Shown one piece after another: positions 35,196 to 40,191 of a DNA stretch of 40,191 nucleotides. Source of the DNA: Bacteroidota bacterium (GTDB lineage: Bacteria > Bacteroidota > Bacteroidia > Flavobacteriales_D > Crocinitomicaceae). The notes under the pieces were generated by a model, which saw only the letters and a list, made by a program, of their open reading frames with translations, did not search any database and was not told the DNA's origin. The translations under genes and the position numbers were made by a program. Every line of letters begins with the position of its first letter. The first letter of the stretch is position 1. The stretch lies in contig JAJRQQ010000055.1 of NCBI GenBank assembly GCA_024280155.1, positions 1-40,191 of the forward strand. Direction: 5' to 3'.

Positions 35196-36284
35196 ATGGA
35201 ACTTACCAGAGAGAAAGTAATTGAAGTACTCGGCGCTATCATTGAGCCAGACTTAAAAAAAGACATTGTTTCGGCAAATCTTGTAGAGAAAATTGAAATT
35301 GAGGGAAATACACTTCGATTAAAGGTTTATACGATTAATCCTGCTCTACATGCTCGAAAGCGTATGCAAGAAGCAATTGATTTTAATTTGAAAAGAGTTT
35401 TTGGGAAAGAACTTAACATCGAAGCCGAAGTAAAAGGTGTTCCTGCTGAAGCCAAAGCAGCGCACCGTAAAATTTTACCTGATGTAAAACATATTATTGC
35501 GATTGCATCTGGAAAAGGTGGTGTTGGGAAATCTACCGTGACATCAAATTTAGCAGGCGGTCTAAGAAAAGCTGGGTTCAAAGTTGGGATTGTTGATGCC
35601 GATATTTATGGTCCTTCAATTCCTACAATGTTTGATGTGGTAGGAGAAAAACCGACCATGATTGATGTCAATGGAACTCAGAAAATTAATCCTGTTGAGA
35701 ATTACGGAATTAAATTACTTTCCATCGGATTCTTTACTGAACAAGACAATGCAGTTGTTTGGAGAGGTCCAATGGCGGCAAAAGCAATGACGCAGATGTT
35801 TACTGATTCACATTGGGGAGAATTGGATTATTTACTCATTGATTTACCTCCTGGTACAGGCGATATTCATTTATCCTTGGTGCAAACAGTTCCTTTAGAT
35901 GGAGCAGTGATTGTAAGTACACCTCAAGAAGTTGCACTTGCCGATGCTCGAAAAGGAGTGAACATGTTCCAAATGGAAGGGATGAAAGTTCCAGTGGTTG
36001 GAATCGTTGAAAATATGTCTTGGTTTACTCCTGCAGAATTACCCGACAATCGCTACTACATTTTTGGTAGAGACGGAGCTAAAAATCTTGCTGCTGGAAT
36101 GAATGTTCCATTTCTAGGTCATATTCCATTAATTCAAAGTGTACGTGAAGCAGGAGACGTTGGAAGACCTGCTGTTTTCCAAGAAAATTCTTTGACCTCT
36201 AAAGCTTTTGATGAATTGGTAGAAGTTTTTGTAGAAGAAGTGGAAGCTTTGAAATCTAAAAAAGTTGCAAATGCCCATAAATAA
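35196..36284 (+). CDS. Mrp/ApbC family Fe-S cluster carrier ATPase
   Basis: A 362-residue protein: N-terminal MIP18/DUF59 domain (residues about 1-80), then a ParA/MinD-like P-loop ATPase with the deviant Walker A GKGGVGKST (106-114), DADIYGPSIPTMF, the Walker B region LLIDLPPGTGDIHLSL and VSTPQEVALADARKG. The family scaffolds and delivers Fe-S clusters in the cytosol. The C-terminal CPxC pair that bridges the cluster in Mrp/ApbC dimers is missing: after VENMSWF comes TPAELPDNRYYIFG, and the whole protein has no Cys. The last 14 bp overlap the start of the NifU-like gene. Confidence 0.93.
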   Translation: MELTREKVIEVLGAIIEPDLKKDIVSANLVEKIEIEGNTLRLKVYTINPALHARKRMQEAIDFNLKRVFGKELNIEAEVKGVPAEAKAAHRKILPDVKHIIAIASGKGGVGKSTVTSNLAGGLRKAGFKVGIVDADIYGPSIPTMFDVVGEKPTMIDVNGTQKINPVENYGIKLLSIGFFTEQDNAVVWRGPMAAKAMTQMFTDSHWGELDYLLIDLPPGTGDIHLSLVQTVPLDGAVIVSTPQEVALADARKGVNMFQMEGMKVPVVGIVENMSWFTPAELPDNRYYIFGRDGAKNLAAGMNVPFLGHIPLIQSVREAGDVGRPAVFQENSLTSKAFDELVEVFVEEVEALKSKKVANAHK

Positions 36285-36522
36285 AGAAGAAATTGAACGA
36301 AAAGTACTTGTTGCACTCGAACAGTTAAGGCCTTTCCTTCATGCCGATAATGGAGACATGGAATTGGTTGAAATTAAAGATGATGCAACTGTAGTTGTTC
36401 GTTTATTGGGTTCTTGTAGCGACTGTTCCATGTCAATGATGACACTTAAAGCAGGACTGGAAGAATCGGTTAAGAAAATGGCACCAGAAGTGAAAGAAGT
36501 GGTGGCAATCAATATGGGTTAG
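36271..36522 (+). CDS. NifU-like C-terminal domain protein
   Basis: An 83-residue single-domain protein (PF01106). RPFLHADNGDMELVEI and the CxxC pair Cys49/Cys52 in LLGSCSDCSMS are diagnostic. Stand-alone NifU C domains bind and hand on a [4Fe-4S] cluster. ATG at 36271 is chosen over a TTG two codons upstream. The 14-bp overlap with the Cys-free Mrp gene implies coupled expression and suggests that this protein supplies the Cys ligands for a joint function. Confidence 0.93.
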   Translation: MPINKEEIERKVLVALEQLRPFLHADNGDMELVEIKDDATVVVRLLGSCSDCSMSMMTLKAGLEESVKKMAPEVKEVVAINMG

Positions 36523-36538
36523 TCTGTATTTTTAACGA

Positions 36539-36746
36539 CCAAGCTACCTCGCGAACCTTTCGCGTGGTCTTGGTTTCTCAACCCAAAAATTTTATTTAAC
36601 CACAACAACTCCATCTTTCATTCCTTTTTCTCCTGCATAATCAATAGCACTGCTATATAAATATTGCTCAAGTTTTTAAAAAGCAAAACCCCGCGAAAGG
36701 TTCGCGAGGTAGCTTTTTAATTTGTTCTTCGTGCGTTAGCGGGGGT
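36539..36746. repeat. RAYT-derived REP repeat unit R1 (short form)
   Basis: 208 bp. The left edge carries CTACCTCGCGAACCTTTCGCG (palindrome CGCGAA-CCT-TTCGCG at 36550-36564). The right edge carries the same word inverted (36692-36706), then TTCTTCGTGCGTTAGCGGGGGT. The left hairpin is extended by ACCAAG/CTTGGT, the right by AAAAGC/GCTTTT. Between them is the 3' end of a transposase gene on the minus strand. Compared with R2 and R3 about 90-110 bp of interior are deleted. Confidence 0.85.
36592..36672 (-). pseudogene. RAYT/IS200-like transposase C-terminal remnant in R1
   Basis: 26 codons and a TAA encode LEQYLYSSAIDYAGEKG followed by MKDGVVVVK. YSSA-DYAGEKG is the usual C terminus of REP-associated Y1 transposases. 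No start or catalytic residues remain. Confidence 0.7.
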
Positions 36747-37082
36747 ACAAAATTTTACAGAATTTTTATCTCCCATAGGTCCTTCAACCCATTTCTTATC
36801 ATGAATATTATCATAATCTGATTCGAAAGTTTCTCCTTGAGACAGCAAACCTCCTGAATAGTCATATGTTGTAAATTCTCCTTTAATTTTACCGTTCTCA
36901 ACTTGTATTCTTTGAGAGACTTCTCCATTTTCATGCCTTGTAATTATCACTCCATTAAAAAGTTCTTCATCCTGAGAATAAATCAGACAGCCTTTCTGAT
37001 TAAATTCACCCAATTCTGTTTCACTCGAATCACAAGAAACCAAGCTACCCATTAAAACAATATATAATATCAGCATTTTCAT
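36717..37082 (-). CDS. MORN/YwqK-like lipoprotein, candidate immunity protein
   Basis: A 121-residue protein with signal peptide MKMLILYIVLMGSL and lipobox VSC, so it is probably lipid-anchored. Residues about 41-90 form MORN_2-type repeats (LFNGVIITRHENGEVSQRI, GKIKGEFTTYDYSGGLLSQGE), the module found in YwqK-type antitoxins. It lies 18 bp downstream of a type-44 toxin fragment in the same orientation, the usual place for an immunity gene. The last eight residues (PANARRTN) and the stop are encoded by repeat unit R1, so the original C terminus was lost or replaced. Immunity function is inferred from position and repeat type. Confidence 0.6.
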   Translation of the reverse strand: MKMLILYIVLMGSLVSCDSSETELGEFNQKGCLIYSQDEELFNGVIITRHENGEVSQRIQVENGKIKGEFTTYDYSGGLLSQGETFESDYDNIHDKKWVEGPMGDKNSVKFCTPANARRTN

Positions 37083-37100
37083 TTTTTAAAAATAATACTT

Positions 37101-37493
37101 TTAATAACCTCTTTTATCATATCGCCAATACCTCGTGTTAAAACCATATTTAATCAAATAAGCATCACGTGTATCGTCACTTGTCCCAGTATCTCTTTTC
37201 TGTGCATCATCAGCTTCTTCGACCAATTCATTTAAATGATAACCAACTGCCCTGCCAAGTACTCCATACGAAATATTACCCCAATCATCCATTCTTGTCA
37301 AAATTCCGTTATTAAATGACCATTCACCTATTATTGCAGCTCCGAAAGAGACCGTTCCATCATCTTCATTCCATGATTTCAAATCATATTCTTCATCTGT
37401 TCCTACCTTAAAATAAAACCAATTATCGATAGCAATTCCACCATTCCAATTTCCATAGCTTTGGCCAATTGAAGCATTACCGAGCGGGGGTAA
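37101..37493 (-). CDS. Orphan C-terminal toxin fragment (polymorphic toxin type 44-like)
   Basis: An open frame of 130 codons and a stop, with no ATG near its beginning; a TTG at 37382 is the only likely start and would lose the first 37 residues. The sequence reads FYFKVGTDEEYDLKSW, then DDWGNISYGVLGRAVGY, AQKRDTGTSDDTRDAYLIKYGFN. The GN-YG--GRA-G, A--AQ and DD--D---I--G pattern matches my memory of the type 44 polymorphic toxin domain (PF15607), a predicted nuclease. Its upstream edge coincides with a TACCCCCGCT word that also begins the repeat units. It looks like a displaced toxin tip awaiting fusion to a full toxin, not an independent gene. Confidence 0.55.
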   Translation of the reverse strand, partial: LPPLGNASIGQSYGNWNGGIAIDNWFYFKVGTDEEYDLKSWNEDDGTVSFGAAIIGEWSFNNGILTRMDDWGNISYGVLGRAVGYHLNELVEEADDAQKRDTGTSDDTRDAYLIKYGFNTRYWRYDKRGY

Positions 37494-37499
37494 TTACCT

Positions 37500-37865
37500 T
37501 CACTCTTTAATAAAATCATCTTCGTTCAAGTCTGGGTGAAACTCAAGTTTAGAGCCGCTGATTTGAGTAGTGTACGATGAAGGAGTAGAATCAATATCAT
37601 TTTGATACAAACCCTGACTCTTCCAATCGTTAAAACAAATTTTCTCAAATGCTCCATCATAAAACTCCCATGTTCCTTGATTGACCACTTTATTGTTGAT
37701 GTAATAAAAGTAGACTCCTGAATATTGCCGTGTACTTTTTAATTCAATCACATGATCCGAATTTTCTCTTGCCACATATTTCCCTAATAAGTTTTTATTA
37801 CTACTCAGACAAGAGGGAAGTTCAAATATTAAAACAACGAACACTATTAAGTTTATTTTATTCAT
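37500..37865 (-). CDS. Lipoprotein of unknown function in the cassette region
   Basis: A 121-residue protein with signal peptide MNKINLIVFVVLIFEL and lipobox PSC followed by LSSNK. The mature part is a small beta-rich domain: LLGKYVARENSDHVIELKS, YSGVYFYYINNKVVNQGTWEF, ISGSKLEFHPD, suggesting a lipocalin-like barrel. I do not recognise the family. It ends 6 bp before the edge of the toxin fragment and lies in the same orientation. It could be an immunity protein for a lost toxin or an unrelated lipoprotein. The 126 bp upstream, to repeat R2, hold nothing recognised. Confidence 0.6.
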   Translation of the reverse strand: MNKINLIVFVVLIFELPSCLSSNKNLLGKYVARENSDHVIELKSTRQYSGVYFYYINNKVVNQGTWEFYDGAFEKICFNDWKSQGLYQNDIDSTPSSYTTQISGSKLEFHPDLNEDDFIKE

Positions 37866-37991
37866 GCTGATTTTTAGTTGATGTTATGATTATCCTTTCA
37901 GTTGTTTATTCTTCATCGTATATTTCTCTCTACCCAAACGTTCTAACCTGTAGTTGATTCAATCAGTTTTCTGTCTAGTAGGAAAAGCTCC

Positions 37992-38294
37992 CCAAGCTAC
38001 CTCGCGAACCTTTCGCGTGGTCTTGGTTTATCAACCCAAAAATTTTATTTAACCACAACAACTCCATCTTTCATTCCTTTTTCTCCTACATAATCAATAG
38101 CACTGCTATATAAATATTGCCCAAGTTTTTAAAAAAAAACCTGCATCTACAGGGTTATTGTGAATATACTTAATTTTTTCAAAAGTAACTTTATTTTCTT
38201 TTTCGTTTTTTAGAATGTTGTTATTAAAAAGAAAAAACCCGCGAAAGGTTCGCGAGGTAGCTTTTTAGTTTTTTCTTCGTGCGTTAGCGGGGGT
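37992..38294. repeat. RAYT-derived REP repeat unit R2 (long form)
   Basis: 303 bp with the same ends as R1: left CTACCTCGCGAACCTTTCGCG, right CGCGAAAGGTTCGCGAGGTAGC, then TTCGTGCGTTAGCGGGGGT. The interior is about 100 bp longer than R1 and almost identical to R3. Confidence 0.85.
38045..38226 (-). pseudogene. RAYT/IS200-like transposase C-terminal remnant in R2
   Basis: The minus strand encodes FEKIKYIHNNPVDAGF, then after a T9 tract in a different frame YLYSSAIDYVGEKG and the terminal VVVVK with TAA. (K)-YIHNNPV-AG and YSSA-DYAGEKG in this order are the end of REP-associated tyrosine transposases. The frame is broken at the T tract; no HUH motif or catalytic Tyr region is present. Confidence 0.75.
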
Positions 38295-38374
38295 ATTGCA
38301 AATGCCTAACGTTGACTATTAAGATTCCGCAGGATTATAAATCCGGCGGTGCGGGGGGGCGAGATGCAATCTCG
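38292..38374. repeat. Cluster of three short palindromes with three-base loops
   Basis: GGTATT-GCA-AATGCC (38292-38306), CCGC-A-GGATT-ATA-AATCC-G-GCGG (38327-38348) and CGAGAT-GCA-ATCTCG (38360-38374). Each has a 5-6 bp core stem and a 3-base loop, the same geometry as the CGCGAA-CCT-TTCGCG palindromes of R1-R4 but with different stem sequences. Confidence 0.65.
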
Positions 38375-38423
38375 AACCAGCGGTTTAGCTTGTTATTCGC
38401 GGACTAGCGGGCAATCACACTTT

Positions 38424-38951
38424 CTATAGATTACCTTTAGCCTTGTAATTGCGCTCAATAAATCCAACGTAAACAAAGATGATCCCAAAACAAAAAAACA
38501 ATAAAGATAGACTGAGCTTATTAAGATAAGTTACATTATTGTACACCTCCAAATTTAAATATTTTTCATCATTAATTTCCAACTCTATAATATCAATTTT
38601 ATTATAAAACATAAATCTAAATTGATCCCCTGCACTTCTATTTCTAGGCTTCAAAATTTTTAGTTTTACTTTTTTGACTTTATTCGCTACTGCTATAATT
38701 TCATCGTAATTAATTTCTTTTATAAGTAAACTACTTATCACAAATTCATTGCTATATCCAACTAGATAAAAAACTATCCTGTTATTTTTATAATTACGAA
38801 TATGTTTTACGTCTTTCGCAAGAAAAGCATTAACCTCTATTAAATCATCCTTAGCCACATCAAAATTTATAAAATAATTTAAGGACAAAATAAATGGAAT
38901 AATTGCAACAATAAAAATTAAGATATAACTGTTTGAACGATTATGCTTCAT
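38424..38951 (-). CDS. Two-TM membrane protein of unknown function
   Basis: A 175-residue protein with a membrane helix at residues about 9-28 (YILIFIVAIIPFILSLNYF) and a second near the C terminus (about 145-165, LSLSLLFFCFGIIFVYVGF). Between them is an extracytoplasmic domain rich in Lys, Ile and Asn with strand-like segments (NRIVFYLVGYSNEF, FRFMFYNKIDIIELEIN). I do not recognise the family. It lies between two near-identical repeat units, and this topology is often seen in immunity proteins and in DUF3592-like proteins; either is a guess. It is more AT-rich than the chromosomal genes to the left. Confidence 0.55.
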   Translation of the reverse strand: MKHNRSNSYILIFIVAIIPFILSLNYFINFDVAKDDLIEVNAFLAKDVKHIRNYKNNRIVFYLVGYSNEFVISSLLIKEINYDEIIAVANKVKKVKLKILKPRNRSAGDQFRFMFYNKIDIIELEINDEKYLNLEVYNNVTYLNKLSLSLLFFCFGIIFVYVGFIERNYKAKGNL

Positions 38952-39026
38952 GCCACTATACCATTAATAAACAAAATGAATATTGCTTTACTGTTGAACA
39001 ATAATGATAATGACACAAATACATTT

Positions 39027-39437
39027 CTACTTAATACATAACTTTTCAACGTTCCTCCACGGAACAACAATGTAGATGCCTGATTTAAAAATAACCCTAG
39101 ATGGAAGTATTTTTAAATCACCATTTTCATTTACACATTCTAATTCAAACCTAGTACAATACTCTCCGCTACCATGATCAATCTGTACAGAAATCATAAT
39201 ATCACTAATTTGCTCAATTGTATAAAACTTAATTAAATAATAATCCGATTGCCAATCTAAATGATTTAAATTATTATTTATAATATACTTTTCTGATAGA
39301 TAAGAGTTAACATCCACCCCTTTCCTCATATCATCCATAAACGATTTGGCAAGGTGCTCTTCTGGAGACAAATTTAGTTGAGCAGTAGTTCTAAAACCAT
39401 TTGCAAATAACACCATAATTAACAATAATTTATACAT
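39027..39437 (-). CDS. Small secreted protein of unknown function
   Basis: A 136-residue protein with a signal peptide (MYKLLLIMVLFANGFRTTAQ) probably cleaved after TAQ. The mature part begins LNLSPEEHLAKSFMDDMRKG (helical) and turns into a strand-rich region ending IFKSGIYIVVPWRNVEKLCIK. Two Cys residues in ECVNE and CTRFELEC may pair. I do not recognise a family. It lies 75 bp upstream of the two-TM gene in the same orientation, and both are enclosed by repeat units R2 and R3, so they may move together. Confidence 0.55.
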   Translation of the reverse strand: MYKLLLIMVLFANGFRTTAQLNLSPEEHLAKSFMDDMRKGVDVNSYLSEKYIINNNLNHLDWQSDYYLIKFYTIEQISDIMISVQIDHGSGEYCTRFELECVNENGDLKILPSRVIFKSGIYIVVPWRNVEKLCIK

Positions 39438-39570
39438 TTCTTTTTGTGTTTAAAATAATAAAACTTCAACAAATTTCTACAGGTTATAACTAATCAAAAC
39501 TTATACCTACGACCTTTAGTTATTTTGTCACTTCCATCTGATCCAGTCTGTTTATATGTAATTTCTACCC

Positions 39571-39871
39571 CAAGCTACCTCGCGAACCTTTCGCGTGGTC
39601 TTGGTTTATCAACCCAAAAATTTTATTTAACCACAACAACTCCATCTTTCATTCCTTTTTCTCCTACATAATCAATAGCACTGCTATATAAATATTGCTC
39701 AAGTTTTTAAAAAAAAAACCTGCATCTACAGGGTTATTGTGAATATACTTAATTTTTTCAAAAGTAACTTTATTTTCTTTTTCGTTTTTTAGAATGTTGT
39801 TATTAAAAAGAAAAAAACCGCGAAAGGTTCGCGAGGTAGCTTTTTAGTTTTTTCTTCGTGCGTTAGCGAGA
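39571..39871. repeat. RAYT-derived REP repeat unit R3 (long form)
   Basis: About 301 bp, nearly identical to R2: by eye it differs in one base of the transposase end, the length of an A run (10 against 9), an A/C run near the right palindrome, and its right edge (GCGAGAG instead of GCGGGGGT). It is fused directly to R4. Confidence 0.85.
39623..39804 (-). pseudogene. RAYT/IS200-like transposase C-terminal remnant in R3
   Basis: Same content as in R2 (FEKIKYIHNNPVDAGF, then YLYSSAIDYVGEKG), with a T10 tract between them, which gives a different frame offset from R2 but again no open frame. Confidence 0.75.
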
Positions 39872-39872
39872 G

Positions 39873-40053
39873 TGGTCTTGGTTTCTCCACCCAAAAATTT
39901 TATTTAACCACAATAACTCCATCTTTCATTCCTTTTTCTCCTGCATAATCAATAGCACTGCTATATAAATATTGCTCAAGTTTTAAAAAGCAAAACCCTG
40001 CGAAAGGTTCGCGAGGTAGCTTTTTAGTTTTTTCTTCGTGCGTTAGCGGGGGT
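39873..40053. repeat. RAYT-derived REP repeat unit R4 (short form, left palindrome lost)
   Basis: 181 bp. It begins at TGGTCTTGGTTTCTCCACCC, i.e. after the left palindrome seen in R1-R3, directly joined to R3. The right side is complete (TGCGAAAGGTTCGCGAGGTAGC then TTCGTGCGTTAGCGGGGGT). The interior deletion resembles R1. Confidence 0.8.
39900..40000 (-). pseudogene. RAYT/IS200-like transposase C-terminal remnant in R4
   Basis: LEQYLYSSAIDYAGEKG with the end MKDGVIVVK and TAA, preceded in frame by FAGFCFLK derived from the palindrome and its flank. An accidental longer open frame to 40121 exists but its N-terminal part is repeat and flank sequence, not a gene. Confidence 0.65.
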
Positions 40054-40191
40054 TTATGTAAACGACCTATGTAGGAATGAAGCTTTTGGCAGTTTACGAA
40101 AAAGAAGAATGAACTACACAAGCGGTGGCACGTGTTTTTTTTAAAAACCGTGACACTGCGAAGCCCGAAGCGACCAGCAGGTGAGCAAAAC

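Noticed and set aside
36539-40053. The repeated units as a CRISPR array
   Set aside because: The repeats are 180-300 bp, irregularly spaced by hundreds to over 1000 bp, contain coding remnants, and there are no cas genes.
39900-40121. A 73-residue open frame as a real gene
   Set aside because: Its C-terminal part is the transposase remnant of R4 and its N-terminal part reads through the palindrome and flank; no promoter or domain supports it.

Overview
The window looks like chromosomal DNA of a Bacteroidota bacterium, most likely order Flavobacteriales (a Crocinitomicaceae/Fluviicola-like organism is my guess, not shown). Reasons: low GC; no Shine-Dalgarno pattern; many Bacteroidota-type -7 boxes (TAnnTTTG) a few bases before start codons; the panC / glycogen-synthase-like / DUF4270 / glmS neighbourhood; and the pdxA / DUF177 / rpmF / fabH / accB / accC cluster. 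The standard bacterial code is used, with ordinary TGA stops.

Layout. 1-2483 (minus): panC-panD-flippase-like membrane protein-rfaE2 (cut by the window edge), coenzyme A precursor synthesis coupled to an LPS-precursor gene. 2545-6910 (plus): a half-length glycogen-synthase-like protein, a DUF4270 lipoprotein, glmS and an alkyltransferase-like protein. 6905-7942: a small lipoprotein, then a non-coding 622-bp MITE-like insertion with inverted ends and an 11-bp target duplication. 7943-16357: an epimerase, a YD-repeat secreted protein, a YyaL-type thioredoxin-domain protein, HemJ, a non-coding repeat patch, a YgiQ radical SAM protein, a lipoprotein and an NlpC/P60 hydrolase. 16470-23495: pepA, pdxA, then DUF177, rpmF, fabH, accB, accC (fatty acid initiation) and DUF983. 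23694-26620 (minus): a membrane pyrophosphatase with an unusual Cys-rich tail, and thioredoxin. 26764-34502: cell-envelope enzymes (LTA-synthase-like sulfatase, GT9, GT2, PGI/PMI), a thioesterase, lipB, a beta-lactamase-fold hydrolase broken by an in-frame TGA, and a conserved small protein. 34581-36522: lipoprotein, Mrp ATPase and NifU-like protein (Fe-S assembly).

From 36539 to the end the character changes to an accessory island. Four copies of a repeat unit lie here. Each contains the 3' end of a degenerate RAYT/IS200-like Y1 transposase gene and carries short REP-like palindromes with the stem CGCGAA/TTCGCG. Between them on the minus strand are small orphan genes: a type-44 polymorphic-toxin C-terminal fragment with an adjacent MORN/YwqK-like lipoprotein (candidate immunity protein), another lipoprotein, a two-TM protein and a secreted protein. 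One repeat supplies the last codons of the putative immunity gene. I interpret this as a site where toxin/immunity cassettes and RAYT-REP elements have accumulated and recombined; the parent toxin gene, if any, would lie beyond position 40191. I see no gene in 40054-40191. No tRNA, rRNA or CRISPR was found.
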